From a virus: a stretch of DNA of 50,211 nt. Under the pieces are notes generated by a model. It was not told the DNA's origin. It saw only the letters and a program-made list of their open reading frames with translations, and searched no databases. Below, piece after piece: positions 7,995 to 15,066 of this stretch. How positions within the stretch are numbered: the stretch's first letter is position 1; the number at the start of each line of letters is the position of its first letter. The position numbers were made by a program, and so were the translations under genes. Location of the stretch: positions 1 through 50,211 of IMG/VR virus record IMGVR_UViG_3300043786_001077. One strand, given 5' to 3'.

Positions 7995-8695
7995 GGGATC
8001 AACTCCAAGTCGTATTCGTTCAGGACCGCGACGGATTGCGCGGGCCGATACGCGACAATCGTATAGCGTCGGCTCGTCGCCACTTCAAACACGACGGACT
8101 GAGCACTCGTCGTGGGATAAGCGGACGTGTAGATCGTCGCGTTGCGGACCATCGTCCGGCAGCCGAGCGTATCGTCGGCCTGCGTCTGCGTCTGCTGAAC
8201 CCATGCCGTGACCGTCGAAATGTCCGTCCACGATGACACGACACGCTGCCCCGCATTGCTGATTGACACAACGGGATTCTGGAATTTGACGCTGATGCCC
8301 GTCGCCCCGATGATCGTCGGCAGGACGCACCCTAGCTTCCAAGCCCGCAACGCCCCGACGTCGGACACCTGCTCGATCGTCCATGTCTGCGCAGTCTGCG
8401 GGACGGAAGTGTTATCGGTGATAGTGTCGCCCGGCAGCGGCCGCTCAAGCGCCGTGTCGATAGCCGCATTGACTCGCGGCATGTAAATATCGCAAGTCTG
8501 AATCGCGTAGACCGCGCTTCCGCTCGACTGCGGCAGCGTGACGAAATTCCGGTGCCAACAATTTGCGATCTCAATTTCCTGACCATGCACGGGCGGCGGG
8601 CCGGCCGAGGTTCGGCGGCGGAATGACATCGTGCGCCGGTCCGGCACATTCTGCCAATACGATCCGAGCCGGTTGGCGTCTGCGGTAATTGGCAT
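7991..8695 (-). CDS. Head-tail joining region protein, function unknown
   Basis: A 234-residue, beta-rich protein starting MPITADANRLGSYWQNVPDR. It includes EIANCWHRNFVTLP, TCDIYMPRVNAAIDTALE and a long Thr/Ser/Gln-rich part (STVTAWVQQTQTQADDTLG). It lies between the gp10-like neck gene and the tail terminator, with a 4-base overlap to the latter. Position suggests a head-tail stopper or neck component. No motif was recognised that would settle it. Confidence 0.6.
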   Translation of the reverse strand: MPITADANRLGSYWQNVPDRRTMSFRRRTSAGPPPVHGQEIEIANCWHRNFVTLPQSSGSAVYAIQTCDIYMPRVNAAIDTALERPLPGDTITDNTSVPQTAQTWTIEQVSDVGALRAWKLGCVLPTIIGATGISVKFQNPVVSISNAGQRVVSSWTDISTVTAWVQQTQTQADDTLGCRTMVRNATIYTSAYPTTSAQSVVFEVATSRRYTIVAYRPAQSVAVLNEYDLELIP

Positions 8696-8698
8696 GAT

Positions 8699-9091
8699 TT
8701 ATTCTATCCCCGCTTTCCCGGCTTGATCGAAATACAGCTGGAACTGTCGGACCATTTCATCGGTGGCAATGTTCTTGAAAAACCACGGGTGATCCCTAAA
8801 TTCCAGCGCGCCCATGTAAATAACATTGTTGCCGACGTAAAGGATGACCTGATTATTCGCGTCGTTACGCTCAACGACAAACGTCGTGCCGGATCGGCCC
8901 GCGCCGGTGATCTTTCGCGGCGGTGCCCCCGGCGTGGCCTTTGTCGCGGCGCGTGGCGGTCGGCTGCCCGGCACAATCTCGGCTGGCACGCTCAATACCT
9001 TCTTGAGATCGGCGACAACTTCCGCACCGACGCGGGCGGCCGCGTATTCCGCACGCCGCATGATTTCCGCCTTGAATTGATCCTGCGTCAT
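8699..9091 (-). CDS. HK97 gp10-like neck protein
   Basis: A 130-residue protein from ATG 9091, chosen because the ATGA overlap with the upstream stop implies coupling; ATG 9103 is also possible. The N-terminal helix MTQDQFKAEIMRRAEYAAAR is followed by a basic Pro-rich loop (GSRPPRAATKATPGAPPRKI), strands around TTFVVERNDANNQVILYVGN, and ALEFRDHPWF. The latter is the usual 'G-...-E-G' to 'HP-(F)' region of HK97 gp10-like neck/tail-completion proteins. It would join head and tail. Confidence 0.65.
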   Translation of the reverse strand: MTQDQFKAEIMRRAEYAAARVGAEVVADLKKVLSVPAEIVPGSRPPRAATKATPGAPPRKITGAGRSGTTFVVERNDANNQVILYVGNNVIYMGALEFRDHPWFFKNIATDEMVRQFQLYFDQAGKAGIE

Positions 9092-9828
9092 CGCAGCACC
9101 CATGTCGTGCCAATCACCGCAGCGCGATAATTATCAAGAATCTGTCGGGCCGATCCGAGGACCGGAATGCCGCCCCGCATCTGGTCAAGGACCGTCTGAG
9201 TGGTCAATCCGTCCGACACGTCGATATAACTGACCGACGTACTCATCTGGCCGCCTGTGTTGTTGAGTTTGCTCATCTGCACGGCAATCTGAGCGACGGC
9301 CGTAATCACTTCGGGCGGCAGCGTGCCTGCCGTATATCCGGCCGTATAGGTCGCCTTGATCTGGCCGGGTATCTGCCCCCATGACGCGGGAATGTAGTTC
9401 GCGGTCAAGCCTCGACCGTAGTAAGCTGACGCGACGGGAAACGGATACCCGCGCGAGTACCAATCCGTGCCCCGCGTGCTGAGCGTGAGCGTTAGAACGC
9501 CCTTGGCGTAGTCGCATAGGAAATCGGTGCCAAGCGTCAGAATCGTGCTTGCACCAAACGTGCCTGGCACTTGCCCGTATCCGCCGGAGGTGTCGCGACG
9601 GACTTCCGTCAGCGTTGTCACGGGCCGACGTTTAAGATTGAGATAGACCGATTGCGAACCGTCGTAATACTCTACCGCCGAGGCGCTGTCCATCGACCAG
9701 CCGACGTATTGATCGGCCACACTGCACGCCTGCGGTAGCAAAGCGTTTTTCAACGTCCCACTGAAATCCGAAAACGTGCTAGACACGTTGGAGAGGTCCG
9801 TCGTGGTGATAATCGCAGACAGGCCCAT
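9088..9828 (-). CDS. Head-tail connector (gp6-like) protein
   Basis: A 246-residue protein starting MGLSAIITTTDLSNVSSTFS. It shows the usual features of phage gp6-like connectors: helical N-terminus with ACSVADQYVGW, then VEYYDGSQSVYLNLKRRPVT, the 'RRPVTTLTEVRRD' segment, then IKATYTAGYT and ALPPEVITAVAQIAVQM-type helices. The C-terminus is MRGGIPVLGSARQILDNYR. It lies after the decoration and capsid genes and just before gp10-like. It probably forms the ring under the portal. Confidence 0.7.
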   Translation of the reverse strand: MGLSAIITTTDLSNVSSTFSDFSGTLKNALLPQACSVADQYVGWSMDSASAVEYYDGSQSVYLNLKRRPVTTLTEVRRDTSGGYGQVPGTFGASTILTLGTDFLCDYAKGVLTLTLSTRGTDWYSRGYPFPVASAYYGRGLTANYIPASWGQIPGQIKATYTAGYTAGTLPPEVITAVAQIAVQMSKLNNTGGQMSTSVSYIDVSDGLTTQTVLDQMRGGIPVLGSARQILDNYRAAVIGTTWVLR

Positions 9829-9844
9829 GTCACACCCCCGTACA

Positions 9845-9877
9845 ACAAAAAAACCGGCCGGAATACCGGACCGGCTT
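9845..9877 (-). terminator. Rho-independent terminator after the decoration gene
   Basis: On the minus strand a GC-rich hairpin with arms CCGGTCCGG and CCGGCCGG (one bulge, loop TATT) is followed by seven T. It lies between the stop at 9901 and the start at 9828, so it would reduce transcription from the capsid/decoration unit into the connector genes. Confidence 0.8.
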
Positions 9878-9900
9878 GGCCAAACTGTTTTGCGCGTCCC

Positions 9901-10287
9901 TTAGTAGGACTTCTTGCCGCTGTGGAGCGTGATTGCGATACCGGCCGAGATCGTCCCGCCGCTCAGGTCCACTTCCGCCCGGACGTATTGCTTGGTCCGC
10001 TCGAACGCCGCGCTGACTTGCAACGTATTGTCGCTTGTGCCGGTGAAGGTCACGGCGGTCGAACCGGCAATCGCGGTAAAGGTCGTGTTGTCGCTCGATT
10101 CCGTGAAGGCAATCGAACCGCTGGTGGCGTTGTTGATGGCTCCGAGCGACACGACGCCGCTGACAAGGCCCGACCCGGCTCCGAAATCGACGCCCGTACC
10201 GAGTTGATCGGCGGTGTAAACGGCCGGGACGATAGTCACGCCGCTTACGCCATTGTTTTGCAGGTCGTCATAACGATTCTGTGGCAT
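9901..10287 (-). CDS. Small beta-rich head decoration-like protein
   Basis: A 128-residue protein with VSGVTIVPAVYTADQLGTG, NNATSGSIAFTESSDNTTFT and an ending GISAGIAITLHSGKKSY-like segment. The 'SDN.TF..I.GS..VT.TGT' and 'RTKQYVRAEVD' patterns match small phage proteins that follow the capsid gene and coat the head. Similar patterns recur at 46200-46622 and 46634-47050 (QQSSDNSEW, ARYVRARIQFSGG), so these look like related folds. A terminator lies on each side of it, so it may be produced in its own large amount. Confidence 0.65.
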   Translation of the reverse strand: MPQNRYDDLQNNGVSGVTIVPAVYTADQLGTGVDFGAGSGLVSGVVSLGAINNATSGSIAFTESSDNTTFTAIAGSTAVTFTGTSDNTLQVSAAFERTKQYVRAEVDLSGGTISAGIAITLHSGKKSY

Positions 10288-10322
10288 GGTTCCTCAGTGG
10301 GTTTGATTTTGTGCGTGTTCAA

Positions 10323-10352
10323 CCAAAACACGGCCCCATGACCGGGGCCGTG
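10323..10352 (-). terminator. Terminator-like hairpin after the capsid gene
   Basis: On the minus strand a 9-bp stem (CACGGCCCC with GGGGCCGTG, loop GGTCAT) is followed by TTTT. It sits between the capsid stop (10365) and the decoration start (10287). The short T-tract suggests partial termination or mRNA 3'-end protection. Confidence 0.65.
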
Positions 10353-10364
10353 CATCCGTCACGA

Positions 10365-11813
10365 TTAGGAGGCGAGCAGGTCGTCGCAGAGCGTGAAGCT
10401 GTTCGGCGTTCGCGGACCGGCGTCGATGAACTGCAGCGACCGCAGGCGGACAACGCCATTCGCGAAGTCCGTTTGGCCGAACGGATTCATGGTCAGTTCC
10501 ATGACGCCGTAGCGGGCAATCATCCAGTCGGGCATATGGCCGAGCAGGACATAGTTCAGGTTCGAGGCGCTGCCCTTTACCCGGTTCGCGCTGCACTGAC
10601 GGCTCACGATGACTTCGTAGCCGTTGAGGGACTTCTTGAATTCGTCGTTGCCCCGGCTCATCGTGTTGAACACAAGCAACCCGGCGCTATCGTTGGCCGT
10701 CACGGCGTCCGCCCGTCGGTTCGCAATCGCGGCGAACAGGTTCGGGCGCATGATGAACTTCAACTCCTTGTCGTTCACGGCGTCGGGCATCGTGCCCCAC
10801 ATCCCGAGAACGTCTTCCGGCTGGAACGTGTCGCCATTCCCGCCGACCGTCTTCGCAATATGGATGTTGATGTTCAAGTAAGTGTTGCTGTCGCCAACGT
10901 AGTTCAGCAGGCCCTTGATCGAAGTTGTCGAGCCCGGATCTTCGAGCATGGCTTGATCGGCCCGGAGGGCGCCGACGGCAGCCATGTCGCGACGGGCCAA
11001 CGCTTCGAGCGACGGGTTGCTGAAATTCATCCCTTCGACCGTCAGGCTGGTAATCACGGCCAATTTCTTGGCCCGCAGTTCCAGTTGGCCGGTCGTCAGT
11101 TCGCTCGGCGTGATGGGCTGACCTTCACCGACAAAGTAAGCGGTGGCGGGACCGGTCTGACGCGGAACGCTGACCGCGCCGTTCTGGCCGAACGTCATTT
11201 CAGTTGCACCGGCGCGGGCGAAAACTTCCCGGTTCCGCTGCAGCTCGATGACGTCGGAGAGCAGCGTCGGAGGCGGGATAAACGTACCGCCCGAAGTCGC
11301 GGGGAACGTGCCAAGCGACTTCTTGCGGAGCCATTCGGCCTCGTCCGGGTCGGATTTCTCAACGCTGGCGTGCAACTTTTGGCCCAGTTCCTTGAGGAAC
11401 GAGCGGCCGTTGCCGTCATCGCGGACATGTTCGCCGTGGTACATCGGGTTGGCCGACGCCACGACGAGCATGGAATTCCGCTTTTCCATCACGTTGCCGT
11501 AGAACGATTTCAGCTTGTTGCTGACTTCGACTTCTTCCTTGCACTCTTCCGAGCCGATGGCGCGGTCGCAGAACGCGGCGGCACGCAGGAACGAATAGCC
11601 CTGCGAATCCCTGCACACCGGGCCGGTCGTGACGTGCGGCTGGCCGGCGAGCAGCGACGGGTTGATTCCCTTGTAGTTCGGGTTGCCCTTCGCCTCATCC
11701 TTGGCCTTGTCGCCGAACGACTTGGCCCGGTAGGTCTCGGCGGACTCGGCTCGTTCATCACGAACCGCAGCCACCTTGTCCTTCAACTTGTCGATGCGGT
11801 CCTTGATGGACAT
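10365..11813 (-). CDS. Major capsid protein, HK97 fold
   Basis: A 482-residue protein. The N-terminus (MSIKDRIDKLKDKVAAVRDE) is coiled coil, like the scaffolding delta domain of HK97-type capsids. From about residue 165 the mature part follows: GTFIPPPTLLSDVIELQRNR, TEMTFGQNGAVSVPRQTGPA, VGEGQPITPSELTTGQLELR, KKLAVITSLTVEG, and the end carries FLDAGPRTP-like QFIDAGPRTPNSFTLCDDLL. These are the usual elements of this family (N-arm, E-loop, P-domain). The upstream gene is the prohead protease. AAGGAG gives a good ribosome-binding site 10 bases before ATG 11813. Confidence 0.85.
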   Translation of the reverse strand: MSIKDRIDKLKDKVAAVRDERAESAETYRAKSFGDKAKDEAKGNPNYKGINPSLLAGQPHVTTGPVCRDSQGYSFLRAAAFCDRAIGSEECKEEVEVSNKLKSFYGNVMEKRNSMLVVASANPMYHGEHVRDDGNGRSFLKELGQKLHASVEKSDPDEAEWLRKKSLGTFPATSGGTFIPPPTLLSDVIELQRNREVFARAGATEMTFGQNGAVSVPRQTGPATAYFVGEGQPITPSELTTGQLELRAKKLAVITSLTVEGMNFSNPSLEALARRDMAAVGALRADQAMLEDPGSTTSIKGLLNYVGDSNTYLNINIHIAKTVGGNGDTFQPEDVLGMWGTMPDAVNDKELKFIMRPNLFAAIANRRADAVTANDSAGLLVFNTMSRGNDEFKKSLNGYEVIVSRQCSANRVKGSASNLNYVLLGHMPDWMIARYGVMELTMNPFGQTDFANGVVRLRSLQFIDAGPRTPNSFTLCDDLLAS

Positions 11814-11852
11814 TCCGCACTCCTTGAGAAAATGGGTCGGGTGTTGTTGCCC

Positions 11853-12812
11853 TTAGTTGGCGGGGTTTTCCGCCATGGCTTCGAGGGTCTCGGTCAACGC
11901 GCCGATGGCCTCTTCATGACCGGAGATGCGGTCGATGACTTCGCTGAGATGTTCGCCGAGGACTTCCTGCGCGATTTCCGCCACGATGGCGCGGAGATTT
12001 TCCGGCGTGATGGCCGACGGGTTTTCTTCTTCAATTTCCGTTTCGACTTCGCTCGCCTCTTCCATTTCGCCCGGCTCTTCGATCTCTTCCACTTTTTCAA
12101 TTTCCTTGCCATTCACTTCGGACGGCTTGCAGGCGTCCATCAGTTGTTTTTCGAGCAGGTCCACGTCGCCTTCCGGGTACATTTCCTTCCAGCGGCCGTA
12201 CATGGCCTTGAGCTTTTCCGCCACTTCATCGGCGGGCTTTTCCATCTCCTCGGACGGCTTGTGCGATTCTTTTTTCTTCACGACGCTGGCTCCATAACGG
12301 ACGATTCGGCCGCCTTCGGCGGATGGTGTTAGGTCGTTCTTGCCCGCTTCGGTTTGCGATTTGGCGCGCACCGCCAACGCTTCGGGATTGTCGGGGATGT
12401 TGACGAGACTGACTTCGAAGAGTTTTGCGCCGGTCAGGACATCGACCGGCTTGCCGTTGATGTACTTTTTGACGGGTTTATTCGCGGTGAACCCCGGCGA
12501 AAAACCGCGCTTGAACCCGAGCTTGTACTGCCGGTATTCGTTGCGCCCGGCTTCGGAACCCATGTCGAAGTAACAGCGCCCGAATAGACCGTTCGCGCGC
12601 TTCTCAATCGAATACTGCCCGTCGGGATGTTCCCACTTGCCGACGATCTCGCCTCTCAGGTCGTGCTTGACGAGCGCGATCGGGTTGCGTTCGTGTTCGG
12701 ACGTGTCCCATTCTTCAACGGGAACGTACTCGTTAGATCGGTCGATGACGGGGGCGGAGATCCATCCCTCGACCCAATTTTCGCCGACGGTGATTTCGTC
12801 AACGGCTGCCAT
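11853..12812 (-). CDS. Prohead protease with C-terminal acidic scaffold-like tail
   Basis: A 319-residue protein from ATG 12812 (MAAVDEITVGENWVEGWISA); a TTG at 12848 would add 12 residues. Residues of about 10-155 match HK97-type prohead proteases (S78): VIDRSNEYVPVEEWD, NPIALVKHDLRGEIVGKWEH with the probable catalytic His, YKLGFKRGFSPGF, and LFEVSLVNIPDNPEA with the catalytic Ser in EVSLV. The C-terminal half is a very acidic, helical tail, EEIEEPGEMEEASEVETEIE, ending in a coiled coil. This suggests a protease-scaffold fusion. Confidence 0.8.
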   Translation of the reverse strand: MAAVDEITVGENWVEGWISAPVIDRSNEYVPVEEWDTSEHERNPIALVKHDLRGEIVGKWEHPDGQYSIEKRANGLFGRCYFDMGSEAGRNEYRQYKLGFKRGFSPGFTANKPVKKYINGKPVDVLTGAKLFEVSLVNIPDNPEALAVRAKSQTEAGKNDLTPSAEGGRIVRYGASVVKKKESHKPSEEMEKPADEVAEKLKAMYGRWKEMYPEGDVDLLEKQLMDACKPSEVNGKEIEKVEEIEEPGEMEEASEVETEIEEENPSAITPENLRAIVAEIAQEVLGEHLSEVIDRISGHEEAIGALTETLEAMAENPAN

Positions 12813-12857
12813 GGCCGTTGTTGCCCGATGCCGTTCGGGCGCGGGCAAAAATGGACT

Positions 12858-15023
12858 ATGGGGATTTCAGGCCGCCTTTACGATGGCGTCATCGCATTTG
12901 CCAAAGCGGTAGCGGGACGCGAGAAGGTTGACAAGAAAGTGGCTTCGCTTCTGGGCGGAACCCCGGCAAGTTGGCGGGCGTGGTCGGGCGATCCGTATCA
13001 GCAGATCATCGAATACCGCAACTGGACGTATACCGCGATCCGCTTTCGTGCGTTGCGCCGTCAGGTGCCGCCGATCGTTGCGCGGTATGTTGACGCGGGC
13101 GAGATCGAGGGCGATCGGGCGGAGCGGCGGAAGGCGTTCACGTTCGGCGGCGCGATGCCAAAAAAGCGAAATATCGTTTCGCGGCAAAAGGCAATCGGAT
13201 CGGGTATCAGTCGGGTCGGTCACGAATTGGAATACCTGCCCACGTCCTCGGCCCCGATGCGATTGTTGCACGATCCGAACGATCCGCAGATTGGCATCGA
13301 CCTGTGGTATATGTGTTCGGTATTCGAGGACTTGACGGGCCGCGTGCATATCTGGAAAGTGCGGGACGGCGCGGGCCGGGTTGTCGAACTGTGGTATCTG
13401 CCCACGCAATGGTGCGATCCGCGACCGGGCGACGGCAAACTGATTAACCAACTGCTCGTTACGATGCCTTCGGGCGGGTCGGTGATCCTTGACGCGGACG
13501 ATGTGATTACAATCGGCGAGCCGTCGCCGTTTGGGTATCTGGCCTGGCAATCGCCGTTGCAGGCACACGGGTTGACGGTCGACCTGAATAACGCTCTGTT
13601 CGTCAGTCGATTCAACGGGCTGATAAACGGATCGCATGTTGGCAGCATGATTAAAGTGCCGTCGTCGATGGCGAATAATCCTGATTCGATGGCGCGCCTC
13701 GAGCAATCGCTGTTGAGCCGGACGGTCGGGACGATCAACTACAATCGGCCATTGATTGCGGAAGAGGGCGCGGAGCTTATCAATCTGACTCCGCAGATGG
13801 AGCTGGCGTTCAGCCAATCCGCGAACCAGATGAGGGACAATATCTTCGCCGCGTTCGATCTTGATGCGTCGGTCATGGGCTACGCGAATGAGGCCACTTA
13901 CGCGGCGTCGGTTGTCACGCAGAAAAACGTGTTCAACAAAGTGGTCAAGCCTTATTGGGAACGGCGTAATGCGACGCTGACCGAAAAACTGCTGAAAATG
14001 GAATTCGGCCTCGACTTGTGTGCGATCAATGAACACAAGACGGAAGAGACGCCGGACGAAAAGGAACGTCGGCTGCGGTTCATGAAGGAATCGGGCGCGA
14101 TTTCGGTCAATGAGATCCGGGTCGAATACGAAAAGGAACCGTATGACGATCCGCGATATGACGAACCGATTGGTTTTGCCGAATACGCTCGTCTAGACGC
14201 TGGCAATCCGAATGACGCGCCCACGGATGACTACGGGCAGACACCGCCGAGCGATTTTAATGGCGGACAAGATATTCTTACCGTTTACAAAAGTTTTACC
14301 GGCGTAATTACCGACGCAATTGGTCGAAAAATTCGTTACGTCAATGGCAAACGTGTCCCCATGGGTGGCGTATCACAAAACGCATCAAGTGCATCGCAAA
14401 GCGATTCAGAACTTTCACAGCAAACAAAAGTAGATACGTTCAAAACAAGAAAGCTGGACAATGATGACATCGAGGCACTAAACGAAGCTGGGGTTATAAA
14501 AAATCAAATAACGTACGACGAGCTCGAAAGGTCAATTCAGCCGTCTACGCCATCTGATTTGGATGGCGAATACATTTATCTTTGGCACGGAACAAGTTCA
14601 ACGGCGGCAAGGAAAATAGCCAAAGACGGAACTATTAAAGAAGGCGAACGAGGCCGAAATGCGACTGCCGATGTAAACCACGCTGCCGAATACCCAGAAT
14701 CTACTGGCGCGGATTGCTTGGTTTTGATAAAAGCCAAAGTCAGCGAAATAGGAATAGACCCAAACGACACAAACAGTAAAATTATTGATGCAGCAAAAAA
14801 TGATATTAACATAGCCAAAAAAATGAGTTTATTCCCTGAAAGTTACGACATAAAAGACAGAAGCTCTTGTTCGATTGGCAGCAACACAATTGTAGCTATT
14901 ATTAATATGCGAGATGGTGTTAGGCGAGAAGAAGCATTTTCATTTATAGAAAAAGGAAATTTAATGGATGCAATTTATAGCGGTGCCACGGTGGAATACC
15001 TTAACAGAAAAGAAACAAAATAA
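12858..15023 (+). CDS. Portal protein with C-terminal ADP-ribosyltransferase-like extension
   Basis: A 721-residue protein from ATG 12858 (MGISGRLYDGVIAFAKAVAG); ATG 12828 is possible. Residues 1 to about 460 are portal-like: YQQIIEYRNWTYTAIRFRAL, IDLWYMCSVFEDLTGRVHIW, ELWYLPTQWC, VIHI-like DVITIGEPSPFGYLAWQSPL and FGLDLDASVMGYANEATYAA. Typical portals stop there. Here a linker (ITDAIGRKIRYVNGKRVP, Ser/Gln-rich) leads to about 150 more residues with YLWHGTSSTAARKIAKDG, RNATADVNHAAEYPES and CLVLIKAKVSE. This is the H...Y layout of ADP-ribosyltransferases (PARP/KptA-like). The extension is clearly AT-richer than the portal part. Confidence 0.8.
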   Translation: MGISGRLYDGVIAFAKAVAGREKVDKKVASLLGGTPASWRAWSGDPYQQIIEYRNWTYTAIRFRALRRQVPPIVARYVDAGEIEGDRAERRKAFTFGGAMPKKRNIVSRQKAIGSGISRVGHELEYLPTSSAPMRLLHDPNDPQIGIDLWYMCSVFEDLTGRVHIWKVRDGAGRVVELWYLPTQWCDPRPGDGKLINQLLVTMPSGGSVILDADDVITIGEPSPFGYLAWQSPLQAHGLTVDLNNALFVSRFNGLINGSHVGSMIKVPSSMANNPDSMARLEQSLLSRTVGTINYNRPLIAEEGAELINLTPQMELAFSQSANQMRDNIFAAFDLDASVMGYANEATYAASVVTQKNVFNKVVKPYWERRNATLTEKLLKMEFGLDLCAINEHKTEETPDEKERRLRFMKESGAISVNEIRVEYEKEPYDDPRYDEPIGFAEYARLDAGNPNDAPTDDYGQTPPSDFNGGQDILTVYKSFTGVITDAIGRKIRYVNGKRVPMGGVSQNASSASQSDSELSQQTKVDTFKTRKLDNDDIEALNEAGVIKNQITYDELERSIQPSTPSDLDGEYIYLWHGTSSTAARKIAKDGTIKEGERGRNATADVNHAAEYPESTGADCLVLIKAKVSEIGIDPNDTNSKIIDAAKNDINIAKKMSLFPESYDIKDRSSCSIGSNTIVAIINMRDGVRREEAFSFIEKGNLMDAIYSGATVEYLNRKETK

Positions 15024-15066
15024 AATGATGCTTCGGAACTGCTAATGGAACAAAACCGGATGAATA

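Noticed and set aside
10281-12332. A 683-codon plus-strand open frame antisense to the capsid gene
   Set aside because: It is Arg/His/Val-rich without domains, as expected for the antisense of a GC-rich gene. The minus-strand capsid and protease explain the region.
12867-14036. A 389-codon minus-strand open frame antisense to the portal
   Set aside because: It is Arg/His-rich without motifs and lies under well-supported portal motifs. It shows that open antisense frames arise by composition in this genome, which is why I relied on conserved nuclease motifs for the intein cases.
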